From an uncultured Lachnospiraceae bacterium (GTDB lineage Bacteria; Bacillota; Clostridia; Lachnospirales; Lachnospiraceae), in the NCBI GenBank assembly GCA_900316855.1, contig ONEK01000004.1:1-64000 (forward strand): 64,000 nt of DNA, written 5' to 3'. Both the position numbers and the translations under genes were made by a program. Under the pieces are notes generated by a model, which was not told the origin of the DNA, searched no databases, and worked only from the letters and a program-made list of their open reading frames with translations. Positions 9,270-17,785 of this stretch are shown one piece after another. The number at the start of each line of letters is the position of its first letter. Within the stretch, counting starts at the first letter, position 1.

Positions 9270-9620
9270 TCAGTTCTGCTTTGCGAGCTCTGCGAGCGTC
9301 TTGAAGCCTTCCGCGTCATTGACAGCCATCTCGGCGAGCATCTTGCGGTTGATGTCAACGCCTGCCGTCTTCAGGCCATGCATGAGCTGGCTGTAGGAAA
9401 TACCGTTGATCCTTGCTGCTGCGTTGATACGGGAGATCCAGAGCGCTCTCATATCCCTCTTTCTCTGCTTGCGGCCGCCGAACGCAGAAGCCTCCGCGCG
9501 CATAACGGACTGCTTGGCTACCCTGTAATGCCTGCTCCTTGCCTCTCTGTAGCCCTTGGCAAGCTTCAGGACTCTGTTGTGCTTTTTCTTGGCGTTTAAC
9601 GCACCTTTAATTCTGGCCAT
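9270..9620 (-). CDS. rplT: 50S ribosomal protein L20
   Basis: A 116-residue L20 of normal length, an assembly protein of the large ribosomal subunit. The basic N-terminal extension ([25 protein letters not shown]) and the globular part ([16 protein letters not shown]) match the family closely. It is the third gene of the conserved infC-rpmI-rplT operon, 49 bases after rpmI. In Firmicutes L20 represses the operon by binding the leader ahead of infC. Confidence 0.98.
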   Translation of the reverse strand: MARIKGALNAKKKHNRVLKLAKGYREARSRHYRVAKQSVMRAEASAFGGRKQRKRDMRALWISRINAAARINGISYSQLMHGLKTAGVDINRKMLAEMAVNDAEGFKTLAELAKQN

Positions 9621-9669
9621 AGTGAATATTCCTCCGAAAAAATCTCAATCTGAATTCATGCCGTCCGCT

Positions 9670-9867
9670 TTACAGGTAAGGCATGATCTTCTTCATCGTC
9701 TTTACGTTCGTAGCGTCCGTTACGATCGGCTGTCTCAGATTTCTCTTTCTCTTTGTGGACTTTTTCGTAAGAATGTGACGCTTGTTCGCTTTGAACCTTA
9801 CTAACTTTCCGTTTCCTGTCAGCTTGAAACGCTTTGCAGCTGATCTGTTGGTTTTCATACTGGGCAT
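9670..9867 (-). CDS. rpmI: 50S ribosomal protein L35
   Basis: A 65-residue L35, component of the large ribosomal subunit. The highly basic sequence with [18 protein letters not shown] and [15 protein letters not shown] is characteristic. Position between infC and rplT is the conserved arrangement, and GGAGGAAAC lies ahead of the ATG region. Confidence 0.98.
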   Translation of the reverse strand: MPSMKTNRSAAKRFKLTGNGKLVRFKANKRHILTKKSTKRKRNLRQPIVTDATNVKTMKKIMPYL

Positions 9868-9930
9868 AACCTGTTTCCTCCTTAATCTGGCTTGGTGCCT
9901 TCCTCTGTCGAAATACCCCGTGCTAAGCGA

Positions 9931-10455
9931 TCACTTTTTCTGCACGAGGAACAGGGACATCGTTCTTCCTTCAACCTTTGGTGTTTTATCCACAACAGCA
10001 ATATCCTGCAGGGAATTCGCAAAATCAGTAAGAATGTGGGCGCTGGCGGACATATGTGCCATCTCCCTGCCGCGGAAGCGCAGCGTGACCTTTACACGGT
10101 CGCCCTTTTCAAGGAATTTCCTCGCAGCAGCCGTCTTGGTCGTAAGATCGTTCGTGTCGATGTTGGGCGACATGCGGATCTCCTTGATCTCCGTCACGTG
10201 CTGTTTCTTCTTGGCTTCCTTTTCCCTGCGCAGCTGCTCGTACCTGTACTTGCCGTAATCGATGATCCTGCAGACAGGCGGCTTTGCCTGTGCCGCGATC
10301 AGCACAAGATCAAGCTCCGCGTCCTGCGCCTTCTGTCTGGCTTCCTGAATGGACATGACACCCAGCTGGGTACCATCCTCAGCGATTACACGGACCTCTT
10401 TATCACGAATCTGATCATTGATCGGTGTCGAGAACCTACTGTTTTTGTTATTAAT
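9931..10455 (-). CDS. infC: Translation initiation factor IF-3, probable AUU start
   Basis: A 174-residue IF-3, which binds the 30S subunit, prevents subunit joining and checks the start codon. The N-domain has PINDQIRDKEVRVI and the linker and C-domain include RIIDYGKYRYEQ and MSPNIDTNDL, all family-specific. I start it at ATT (10453-10455), because GGGAGG lies eight bases upstream, while the upstream in-frame ATG at 10491 falls inside the leader terminator's poly-U run and lacks a ribosome site. A rare AUU-type start is the classic basis of IF-3 autoregulation. The gene begins the infC-rpmI-rplT operon. Confidence 0.95.
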   Translation of the reverse strand: MNNKNSRFSTPINDQIRDKEVRVIAEDGTQLGVMSIQEARQKAQDAELDLVLIAAQAKPPVCRIIDYGKYRYEQLRREKEAKKKQHVTEIKEIRMSPNIDTNDLTTKTAAARKFLEKGDRVKVTLRFRGREMAHMSASAHILTDFANSLQDIAVVDKTPKVEGRTMSLFLVQKK

Positions 10456-10682
10456 TGGCTTGTCCTCCCGCAAATAGCCGGTGTAAAACAAAAAAAGATT
10501 GACAATGGCATCACAGCAGCCACGTCAATCCACAACATCAAAATCTCCCCGCAGAGGAGATTCTGTATCATGATGAACACTGAAAGCGTCCTGCCGTAAT
10601 CACGGCGGAGCCGTCAGGTGAGCACCATCCGCAATGGATGGAAGGCTGCTTGATGGAGGTGCCCGTACAGAGCACCTTTGTT
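10456..10682 (-). ncRNA. L20-type leader (attenuator) of the infC operon
   Basis: About 225 bases of untranslated leader lie between the promoter and infC. It contains a hairpin AATCTCC/GGGAGATT near 10541-10562 and then a terminator. Such leaders in Firmicutes (Rfam L20_leader) let L20 protein cause premature termination. I identify it by position and architecture, not by a covariance search. Confidence 0.65.
10490..10540 (-). terminator. Intrinsic terminator in the infC leader
   Basis: GATTGAC (10534-10540 on the complement) pairs with GTCAATC (10497-10503), with an inner GGC/GCC pairing, and is followed at once by seven T residues on the minus strand. It lies only about 35 bases before the IF-3 start, so it works as an attenuator rather than an end of transcript. 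Confidence 0.8.
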
Positions 10683-10711
10683 AACTTAACACAGTGCTTT
10701 TACACTGTCAA
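10683..10711 (-). promoter_or_regulatory. Promoter of infC-rpmI-rplT
   Basis: TTGACA (10706-10711) and TAAGTT (10683-10688) with a 17-base spacer on the minus strand. The spacer holds the inverted repeat ACAGTG/CACTGT. The promoter lies just beyond the asnB stop, about 230 bases ahead of infC. Confidence 0.55.
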
Positions 10712-10747
10712 GGATTTTCCCGGAAAACGGATCATTTCGCCTGTTCC

Positions 10748-12691
10748 TCACCGGAAGGCGGGCAGCTCCTGTCTGCCGCCGCATCTTACGGACTGAAGCC
10801 ACGCCTGGAACATGAGAACATACCAGATCTGCACTCTCCAGATTCCCCTCTCTGTAAAGTCCCGCCACATCGCGGTCACCGCCTTTTCGTTCAGGAAACC
10901 CTGTGACCGGATTGCGGCAGGATCCAGCAGCCCGTCCGCCCAGCTGCGCAGCTCCCCGCCGGCAAGCCATTTCGCAAGCGGCACGGAGAAGCCCTTCTTC
11001 GGCCGGGTCAGCAGCTCCTTCGGAACATACCGGTACAGCACATCCTTTAACACGAGCTTGCCGACGGTGTGCTCGTACGCCGCCGGATCATTGTATGCAC
11101 GGCAGTCGCGCAGGTAATCCGCCGGCAGGCTCCAGCCAAATTCCACAAGATCCCTGTCAAGGAACGGAACGCGCGTCTCGAGTGAGACTGCCATGGCTGT
11201 CCGGTCCACCTTCACCAGGATGTCATCCGGGTGGTACATGCGAAGGTCCAGCAGCATGATGTCATGATTGACCTCTCCCGTCTCATCCCGCCCGGCATCA
11301 TCGAACGCGCACGTGCAGCTGTCCTTCTCAAGGCACAGCTGCCCTACGAGCGGATCTGTCTCGTAGTCCAGCCGGTAGACCTCCTCGGGACTTGCTGCCA
11401 TGAGAATATTACTTTTGATCCTTGCCATGTCCGACCTCGCGGCGCCGGTGCGCAGCAGAAGCCTGCCGGCAGTTCTCCGGACGGGCAGCGGAATCCGCCG
11501 GATCTTCCCCCACTTGCGCTCGACGGAAGGGTAGGAGCGGTAGCCGCAGAAGAGCTCATCCCCGGCATCCCCGGACAGGGAAACCGTGACAAACCTGCGT
11601 GTCAGCTTCGAGACCAGGAACGTCGGAATCTGGGACGAATCAGCAAACGGCTCCGAAAACATATACGGCAGGAGCGGAATGACGTCCTTCGCATCCCTTT
11701 CGCTGATCATCAGCGTTGTGTGATCCGTTCCGATCCGCGCTGCAATCTCCGCTGCATACGCCGCCTCATTGTAAGCGGGATCGTCCATACCGATTGTGAA
11801 GCTTTTCACCTTTCGTGAGGACTGGGCCTGCATCAGTGAGACGATCGTGGAGGAGTCTGTTCCCGCAGACAGGAAGGCGCCAAGCGGCACGTCTGCTGAC
11901 ATCTGGCTTGCCACGGCGCGCTTCAGGAGCCGCTCGAGCTCATCCGCAGCTTCGCTCCGGCTGCCGCGGAAGAGATTCTTCTGGCCGCGGACTGCCGTTT
12001 CCCGCAGGGACCAGTAACACCCGGTCTGCAGCATGTTCTCCGTAAACGGTGCCCGCAGGGTCACGATCGTACCCGGCATAACCTTGCCGATTCCCTCATA
12101 TACGGAATAAGGCGCAGGGATATAACCGTAGCGGAAATACAGATTCAGTACCCGGCGGTTGATTCCGTTGTGGAAATCCTCGATTGCAGCGATACTGCCG
12201 ATATCCGAGGCGAAGGCAAAGCTTTGCCCGACAAAGCCGTAATAAAGCGGCTTCTCGCCGATCCGGTCCCGCGCAAGCTGCAGAACATGCTCCCTCGTGT
12301 CGTAAACGGCGATGGCAAACATGCCGCGGCACAGCTTCAGGGTTTTTGTCATGCCGTAGTGTTCAATGGCTTCAAGCAGAGCCTCCGTATCACAGGTGGA
12401 TCGGAATTCCGATACCATCCCGTCCGCCTTCAGCTTCTCCTGCAGTTCCCGGTAGTTGTAGATCTCGCCGTTGAAAACCATCACCATGCGGCCGGAGTGG
12501 GACAGCATGGGCTGGGCGCCGTTGTCCGACAGGTCCATGATGGCAAGGCGCTGATGCCCGAGGCAGACCTCGTGATCATCCGATATCCAGGTCCCGTTGG
12601 CGTCCGGTCCTCGATGCGCCATGCGGTGCTTCATCGCTTCCATGTTTTCCCGCAGGTTTCCGTGATGGATGAGTCCCGCAATTCCGCACAT
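10748..12691 (-). CDS. asnB: Asparagine synthase (glutamine-hydrolysing)
   Basis: A 647-residue AsnB that makes asparagine from aspartate, ATP and glutamine. Cys2 is the N-terminal glutaminase nucleophile (MCGIAGL), RGPD at 27-30 and NGEIYNY near 74-80 line that domain, and the synthetase PP-loop is at about 275-281. That loop reads SAGTDSS rather than the commoner SGGxDSS, a tolerated change. LSGDAGDELFCGY and LETRVPFLD follow in the expected order. AAGGAGC precedes the ATG. The gene stands alone, with a 263-base divergent region upstream. Close paralogues act in peptidoglycan or polysaccharide amidation, so the acceptor could differ from aspartate. Confidence 0.9.
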   Translation of the reverse strand: MCGIAGLIHHGNLRENMEAMKHRMAHRGPDANGTWISDDHEVCLGHQRLAIMDLSDNGAQPMLSHSGRMVMVFNGEIYNYRELQEKLKADGMVSEFRSTCDTEALLEAIEHYGMTKTLKLCRGMFAIAVYDTREHVLQLARDRIGEKPLYYGFVGQSFAFASDIGSIAAIEDFHNGINRRVLNLYFRYGYIPAPYSVYEGIGKVMPGTIVTLRAPFTENMLQTGCYWSLRETAVRGQKNLFRGSRSEAADELERLLKRAVASQMSADVPLGAFLSAGTDSSTIVSLMQAQSSRKVKSFTIGMDDPAYNEAAYAAEIAARIGTDHTTLMISERDAKDVIPLLPYMFSEPFADSSQIPTFLVSKLTRRFVTVSLSGDAGDELFCGYRSYPSVERKWGKIRRIPLPVRRTAGRLLLRTGAARSDMARIKSNILMAASPEEVYRLDYETDPLVGQLCLEKDSCTCAFDDAGRDETGEVNHDIMLLDLRMYHPDDILVKVDRTAMAVSLETRVPFLDRDLVEFGWSLPADYLRDCRAYNDPAAYEHTVGKLVLKDVLYRYVPKELLTRPKKGFSVPLAKWLAGGELRSWADGLLDPAAIRSQGFLNEKAVTAMWRDFTERGIWRVQIWYVLMFQAWLQSVRCGGRQELPAFR

Positions 12692-12954
12692 TCTGTACTG
12701 CTCCTTCGAAAAAATCCCTTCTGTCTGCTGTCAGAGAGATTTGTGATAAAGATGTCCCCGGTTCACGGGATTGTCCATCAAGTTTATCACAACGGCAGGA
12801 TATGTTACACTTACGAATCATACCGGACGCCGGGGACGGGGCCCTCAGGGATACGCTAAGATGCTCCGTCTGACCCTGGCAGGTTACTGCTGACGCGCAG
12901 AGCGCCCGGTCCAAAGCACCCGGCCGGATTTCTTCCCGGGGAAAGGCAGAAAAG
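12692..12954. other. Divergent intergenic region asnB / small membrane protein
   Basis: This 263-base stretch must hold promoters for both flanking genes. I see a weak plus-strand pair TTTATC...TACACT with 17-base spacing around 12784-12812, and no convincing match to consensus on the minus strand. No T-box or riboswitch fold is evident. Confidence 0.3.
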
Positions 12955-13350
12955 ATGAGCGATGATAAAAAAGACAGTGAAAAGAAAAGGAAAGCCGGGG
13001 AGCCCGCGCCGTGGACGGCAAAGCGGTTTATTGCCCTGGCCGCGATTATTTTCCTTGCGGGTCTTTACGTGCTGACGCTTGTCGCGGCGCTGTTTACGGA
13101 CTCCGCACACCCTGCGCTGTTCCGCTTTACGCTGGGAATGACGATCGCAGTCCCGATTTTCGCATGGATTCTCATCTATGCCGCCGGCTTGTTCACAAAG
13201 CGCCACACAATCGCAAGCCCTGATATTCTCAATTCCAGTCCCGGTGAGCGGCAGAGGATGGAGCAGGCGCTGCGCCGGCACGCAGAGGATCAGAGCGCAG
13301 ACGGCAGGGAGTCCGTTCCGGGAAAGGAAGAGGCCCGGAAGCAGCGATGA
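12955..13350 (+). CDS. Small two-helix membrane protein of unknown function
   Basis: A 131-residue protein with a strongly charged N-terminus (MSDDKKDSEKKRK), two hydrophobic helices at roughly 24-46 and 57-79, and a charged, probably helical C-terminal tail of about 50 residues. The pattern suggests a small integral membrane protein with both ends in the cytoplasm. GGGGAAAGGC lies ahead of the ATG. It stands alone on the plus strand between two minus-strand genes and ends at its own terminator. I do not recognise a family; it is likely real because of its coherent membrane topology and clean signals. Confidence 0.7.
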   Translation: MSDDKKDSEKKRKAGEPAPWTAKRFIALAAIIFLAGLYVLTLVAALFTDSAHPALFRFTLGMTIAVPIFAWILIYAAGLFTKRHTIASPDILNSSPGERQRMEQALRRHAEDQSADGRESVPGKEEARKQR

Positions 13351-13377
13351 ATCCTCTCAGGGCAGACACCCTGTCCA

Positions 13378-13402
13378 GGACCGGATGCTGCCGGCCTTTT
13401 TG
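13378..13402 (+). terminator. Terminator of the small membrane protein gene
   Basis: GG-A-CCGG pairs with CCGG-CC around a 6-base loop and is followed by TTTTTG. It ends at the stop codon of the convergent HAD gene. Confidence 0.6.
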
Positions 13403-14020
13403 TCATATCGGGGGCTGCTCTGCCTCCAGAAGCCGGTCGAGTTCCTCCTGTGCCTGTTCCTGGCTGCGGTACAGGAGCGTGTGCATGCCCAGGTATTCCG
13501 GCATCAGCAGGTTATAAGGCGTGTCATCGATAAACACCGTCTCTTCCGGGAGCAGGTGATAATCGTCCAGCAGCTTTTCATAGATATCCGGATTGGGCTT
13601 GATCATATGCACGCGGTAGGAGAAAATCCCTCCGTCCATTTCCGGAAGAAACGACAGTGCCGGCTGGCAGTCCCTGAACGACGGTGCGGACCAGTTGGAC
13701 AGGTACAGGACCTTCCTTCCCTGCTCCTTCACATGCCGGAGCCAGGGGATGGCGGTGTCTTTGGGCGCGACCAGCCCGTTCAGACGTTTCAGCGTCCGCT
13801 CAATGTCATCCTTCAGGGACGGATCCAGGCTGATGAACATTGAACGGATCTTCTCCTCCGACAGCAGTCCCCGGTCGTATTCCTGCCAGTAGGGCGTCTT
13901 CATCGTCACTTCATAGAGGCGGCGGCACATGGGCTCTGAATAGCCGAAATCCTCGAAATATCTTTCCCTGCGGAAATCCGTCAGCACTCCGCCGATGTCA
14001 AATACCACTGTCCTGATCAT
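13403..14020 (-). CDS. HAD-superfamily hydrolase (YihX-like)
   Basis: A 205-residue haloacid-dehalogenase hydrolase. Motif I reads VVFDIGGVL (nucleophile Asp8), where the second Asp of the usual DxD is Gly, as in the YihX/epoxide-hydrolase-N branch. Motif II is YLSNWS, motif III the Lys of IKPNPDIYE, and motif IV FIDDTPYN. The helical cap between motifs I and II (about residues 15-90) places it in subfamily IA/C1. Such enzymes are sugar-phosphate or small phosphate-ester phosphatases; the substrate cannot be inferred. AAAGGG precedes the ATG. It lies downstream of purA but behind a terminator. Confidence 0.85.
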   Translation of the reverse strand: MIRTVVFDIGGVLTDFRRERYFEDFGYSEPMCRRLYEVTMKTPYWQEYDRGLLSEEKIRSMFISLDPSLKDDIERTLKRLNGLVAPKDTAIPWLRHVKEQGRKVLYLSNWSAPSFRDCQPALSFLPEMDGGIFSYRVHMIKPNPDIYEKLLDDYHLLPEETVFIDDTPYNLLMPEYLGMHTLLYRSQEQAQEELDRLLEAEQPPI

Positions 14021-14043
14021 GTACCGTTTTCCCTTTCCAACTG

Positions 14044-14073
14044 TAAAGGCATCGTGCCGGATGACACGATGCC
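14044..14073 (-). terminator. Terminator after purA
   Basis: GGCATCGTG and CACGATGCC form a nine-base-pair perfect stem with an 8-base loop, followed on the minus strand by TTTAC. The U-run is short, so efficiency may be partial. Confidence 0.6.
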
Positions 14074-14091
14074 CCGAAATTTCATACTCTG

Positions 14092-15387
14092 TTATTTCTT
14101 CAGCGGAGAATCCCTGTAGATGATGTCTTCCCTCGCGGGTCCGTTGGACACCATGGTGATGGGAGCCTGGATCTGCTGCTCGATGAAGTTCACATAGTCC
14201 CTGGCTTCCTGCGGCAGGTCGTCAAACTTCCGGATGCCGCGTATATCGCATTTCCATCCCCTGAATACCTTCAGAACCGGCTTGCAGCGCTTCAGGTCGC
14301 GTGTCACGGGGAAATCCGTGATCTGCTTTCCGTCGAGCTCATAGGCAACACAGACGGGAATCTCGTCGAGATACCCCAGATCATCGAGTACCGTGAATGC
14401 GACGTCCGTCGCACCCTGCACGCGGCAGCCGTATCTGCTGGCGACGCAGTCATACCAGCCGACCCTCCTGGGACGTCCGGTCGTGGCGCCGTACTCGCCG
14501 CCGTCTCCGCCGTGGTTTCTGAGCTTTTCAGCTTCGTCACCGAAGATCTCGGAGACGAATTCACCGGCACCGACCGCGGAGGAATAGGCCTTGGATACTA
14601 CGACAATCCGGTTGATATAGTAGGGTGCAATGCCGCACGAAACCGCGCCGAAGGCAGCCAGCGGGCTCGAGGAGGTCACCATCGGATAGATGCCGTTGTC
14701 CGGATCCTTCATCGTGCCCAGCTGACCCTCGAACAGAACCTGCTTCCCTGACTTGACAGCCTCATCCAGATACAGAGAGACGTTTCCAAGATAAGGCCGG
14801 ACCATCTCCCGCACCTGTTTGATCCAGGCAAGGAGTCCTGCGCGGTCCAAAGGATCAGTATGGTAAAGATCCCTCAGCAGCACATCCTTCTGATCGGCAA
14901 TGCGGTCGATTTTCTCCTTCAGGACTTCGTCGTCCTGGAAGAATTCATTGACCTCCCAGCCGATTTTGGCGTACTTGTCGGAATAGAAGGGGGCAATACC
15001 GGACTTTGTCGAACCGAAGGACTTGCCGGCAAGCCTTGCCTCCTCCAGCGTATCAAAGTGTACATGGTAAGGCATCATGACCTGTGCCCGGTCGGAAATC
15101 ATGATCTGCGGCCGGGGTACGCCCGCGTCCGTGATGGACTTCAGCTCGGACATGAATTTTTCAATATCCAGCGCGACACCGGCTCCCATGATATTCATGA
15201 TGCTCTGGTGGAATACGCCGGACGGAACCGTGTGAAGGGCAAACTTGCCATACTCGTTCTTGATGGTATGACCGGCATTTGCACCGCCCTGAAAACGTAC
15301 TACCACATCGGCCTGATCCGCGAGGGTATCCGTGATCTTGCCCTTGCCTTCATCTCCCCAGTTGGCACCAACGACTGCTGTAACCAT
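14092..15387 (-). CDS. purA: Adenylosuccinate synthase
   Basis: A 431-residue enzyme joining IMP and aspartate with GTP to make adenylosuccinate, the first committed step from IMP to AMP. The GTP-binding GDEGKGK loop is at residues 11-17, the active site includes VRFQGGANAGHT near 30-41, and the late TTGRPRRVGW is conserved. Length is normal. It starts 73 bases after purB, so the two AMP-branch enzymes are probably co-expressed. Confidence 0.97.
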   Translation of the reverse strand: MVTAVVGANWGDEGKGKITDTLADQADVVVRFQGGANAGHTIKNEYGKFALHTVPSGVFHQSIMNIMGAGVALDIEKFMSELKSITDAGVPRPQIMISDRAQVMMPYHVHFDTLEEARLAGKSFGSTKSGIAPFYSDKYAKIGWEVNEFFQDDEVLKEKIDRIADQKDVLLRDLYHTDPLDRAGLLAWIKQVREMVRPYLGNVSLYLDEAVKSGKQVLFEGQLGTMKDPDNGIYPMVTSSSPLAAFGAVSCGIAPYYINRIVVVSKAYSSAVGAGEFVSEIFGDEAEKLRNHGGDGGEYGATTGRPRRVGWYDCVASRYGCRVQGATDVAFTVLDDLGYLDEIPVCVAYELDGKQITDFPVTRDLKRCKPVLKVFRGWKCDIRGIRKFDDLPQEARDYVNFIEQQIQAPITMVSNGPAREDIIYRDSPLKK

Positions 15388-15460
15388 GTATGATTACCTC
15401 CTTGCGCTATCAATGCGTCATTGGCCGGCGGAACGCTCCGCACAGCCATCGCACAGTATA

Positions 15461-16894
15461 TCATACATTGATTGCTGCCGTCACTCCGAGCAGGTCTTTG
15501 TTCTGATCCAGCATCGGCCGGATCACGGTATCCAGGTATCGCTCCACCTGGTGAGGCGCCGCGCCGATGAAGAGCTTCGGATCAATATATTTGTTCAGCT
15601 GCTCTCTTGTCATATGAAACTTCGGGTCTGCGGCGATGAGATCGAGAAGATCGTTGTCCTTCCCCTCTTCCTTGACGTGCCTGCCCGCAATCATGGAGAG
15701 CTCGCGGATTTCCTCATGGAACTCCTGGCGGTTGCCTCCCATCTTCACCTCGTCCATCATGATGTTTTCCGTCGCCATGAACGGGAGCTCGGCAGCGAGG
15801 TGCTTCTCAATGACCTTCGGATAGACCTTCAGGCCGTCCGTCACGTTCAGGCACAGATCCAGCACGCCGTCAATGGCCAGGAAGCCCTCCGGAATGGACA
15901 GCCTCTTGTTGGCGGAATCATCGAGCGTGCGCTCCATCCACTGGGTCCCGGACGTCACCTCCCCGTTGATGACGTCGGCCATCACATAGCGGGACAGCGA
16001 ACAGATCCGTTCACTGCGCATCGGGTTCCGCTTGTAGGCCATGGCGGACGATCCGATCTGGGTCTTCTCGAAAGGCTCCTCCACCTCCTTCAGATGCTGC
16101 AGCAGACGGATGTCCGTTGCCATCTTCATGGCGGAGGCAGCGATACCCGCAAGGGTATTGAGGACGAAGGTGTCGACCTTTCTGGAATAGGTCTGGCCGG
16201 AAACCGGATAGCAGTCCTCGAATCCCATCTTTCTGGCGATCATGGGGTCGAGCTGGTCCACCCTGGACAGGTCGCCGTCAAAAAGCTCGACGAACGATGC
16301 CTGTGTCCCCGTCGTCCCCTTGGAGCCCAGAAGCTTCAGCTGACGAATGGTGTGCTCCACCTCGTCGAGGTCCAGCATGAACTCGTTCATCCACAGGGTC
16401 GCACGCTTGCCGACCGTCGTCGGCTGTGCAGGCTGGAAATGCGTGAAGCCGAGTGTCGGCTGCTCCTTCCATTCATCGGCGAATTTCGCCAGGATCGCGA
16501 TCACATTGATCAGCTTCCTGCGGACAAGGGTAAGCGCATCCCTCATCAGGATGATATCGGTATTATCCCCGACATAGCAGGACGTGGCACCCAGGTGGAT
16601 GATGCCCGCCGCCTTCGGGCACTGCTGTCCATACGCATAGACGTGGCTCATGACGTCGTGGCGCACAACCTTCTCCCTGGCCTCGGCCACGTCATAGTTG
16701 ATATCATCCGCGTGTACCTTCAGCTCCTCAATCTGCTCGTCAGTGATGTTCAGCCCGAGCTCCTTCTCCGTCTCGGCGAGCGCGATCCACAGCTTCCTCC
16801 ACGTCCGGAATTTCTTGTCCGGAGAGAAGATGTACTGCATCTCCTTACTCGCATAACGTGTGGATAACGGGCTTACATACTTGTCATGTTCCAT
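15461..16894 (-). CDS. purB: Adenylosuccinate lyase
   Basis: A 477-residue fumarase/aspartase-superfamily lyase that splits adenylosuccinate to AMP and fumarate and also acts on SAICAR. The superfamily signature GSSAMAYKRNPMRSE is near residue 285, and TSCYVGDNTD and THFQPAQPTT carry the other active-site residues. I chose the ATG at 16894 because GGAGG lies five bases upstream; the frame opens earlier but without a ribosome site. It is 19 bases downstream of the TPR-like gene and 73 bases upstream of purA. Confidence 0.96.
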   Translation of the reverse strand: MEHDKYVSPLSTRYASKEMQYIFSPDKKFRTWRKLWIALAETEKELGLNITDEQIEELKVHADDINYDVAEAREKVVRHDVMSHVYAYGQQCPKAAGIIHLGATSCYVGDNTDIILMRDALTLVRRKLINVIAILAKFADEWKEQPTLGFTHFQPAQPTTVGKRATLWMNEFMLDLDEVEHTIRQLKLLGSKGTTGTQASFVELFDGDLSRVDQLDPMIARKMGFEDCYPVSGQTYSRKVDTFVLNTLAGIAASAMKMATDIRLLQHLKEVEEPFEKTQIGSSAMAYKRNPMRSERICSLSRYVMADVINGEVTSGTQWMERTLDDSANKRLSIPEGFLAIDGVLDLCLNVTDGLKVYPKVIEKHLAAELPFMATENIMMDEVKMGGNRQEFHEEIRELSMIAGRHVKEEGKDNDLLDLIAADPKFHMTREQLNKYIDPKLFIGAAPHQVERYLDTVIRPMLDQNKDLLGVTAAINV

Positions 16895-16913
16895 GATTTC
16901 CTCCATTTGATTT

Positions 16914-17753
16914 TTATACCGATGGTGCCTTCGCAATCCGGTAATCCTCCTTCAGGTCCTGGATTGCGTTCTGCAGCGCGATTTCATAATTTGTCATCTG
17001 TGCATTGTCATGATAGCGGCGAAGCCGAGCCACCTGCCCTGCAGGTCCCGACTCCTCATACGCCTCATTTCCCTCGCGGACTTTGCGCTCCAGCTCGAGG
17101 GAAGCGCTGTAGCACTCCGGATGCTCGGAAATGAATGATACATACTCCGCATCCGAGAGCGAGAATCTCGTCGCCGCCAGATACAGCACGAATTCCTGCC
17201 TGCTGCCGGACAGCTCATAGGCCCGGGAGAAATATTCCGCCGCCGTATGGAAGCGGAACAGGCGCGCGTACACACGGCCGATCTTGTCCAGAACCTCCAG
17301 CCGCATCCGGCGTTCCGGCTCCGGCAGGTCGTTCAGGATTCCCTCATAGGCACCGATCGCCTCATAGGAGTGGCCGCTGGCCGAAAGATAGTCAGCACGG
17401 TCAAGCCGTCTCTCGTACGGCTCCATACCCTGACCGGACGCGACAATCTGCCGCGTCCTCAGCTGCTTGTCCTGGGAGACGTAGCCCACGGTCTGCAGGA
17501 TCGTGTTCACGAACTCGGACAGCAGGCGCTTCTTCCCCAGCATGGGACGGAGCTTCTTCGCAAGCTCCGGCAGCCCCAGCTCCCGGTCGATCCAGACTAT
17601 CAGCTCCGGATCCATGATCGAATCGTCCAGGAACTGCGCGCTCTGCACCAGCGAATAGCACAGCTCCTCGATGGAAAAGATGTCTCTTTCTATTTTCTCA
17701 ATGTGGTACGGCGTGTCCGCAAGACGCCCCGTCACCCAGATAACTCGTGCCAT
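16914..17753 (-). CDS. TPR-like helical protein of an Hsp70-like gene cluster
   Basis: A 279-residue protein I cannot name. It opens with a short beta strand (MARVIWVTGRLADTPYHIEK), followed by helices. Residues 125-230 contain helix pairs resembling tetratricopeptide repeats (AIGAYEGILNDLP, VYARLFRFHTAAEYFSRAYEL). There is no signal peptide or membrane helix, so it should be cytoplasmic. I use the ATG at 17753, preceded by GGGAG; an earlier ATG at 17810 overlaps the upstream gene. It starts 32 bases after the Hsp70-like gene and is the third member of a cluster after htpG. A role as adaptor or scaffold for the ATPase is a guess from TPR-like shape and position. Confidence 0.75.
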   Translation of the reverse strand: MARVIWVTGRLADTPYHIEKIERDIFSIEELCYSLVQSAQFLDDSIMDPELIVWIDRELGLPELAKKLRPMLGKKRLLSEFVNTILQTVGYVSQDKQLRTRQIVASGQGMEPYERRLDRADYLSASGHSYEAIGAYEGILNDLPEPERRMRLEVLDKIGRVYARLFRFHTAAEYFSRAYELSGSRQEFVLYLAATRFSLSDAEYVSFISEHPECYSASLELERKVREGNEAYEESGPAGQVARLRRYHDNAQMTNYEIALQNAIQDLKEDYRIAKAPSV

Positions 17754-17785
17754 AATGACTCCCGGCCCTTCTGCCGGACCGATTT

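Noticed and set aside
10457..10491. ATG at 10491 as the infC start
   Set aside because: It lies in the poly-U of the leader terminator with no ribosome site; the ATT start has GGGAGG at proper distance.
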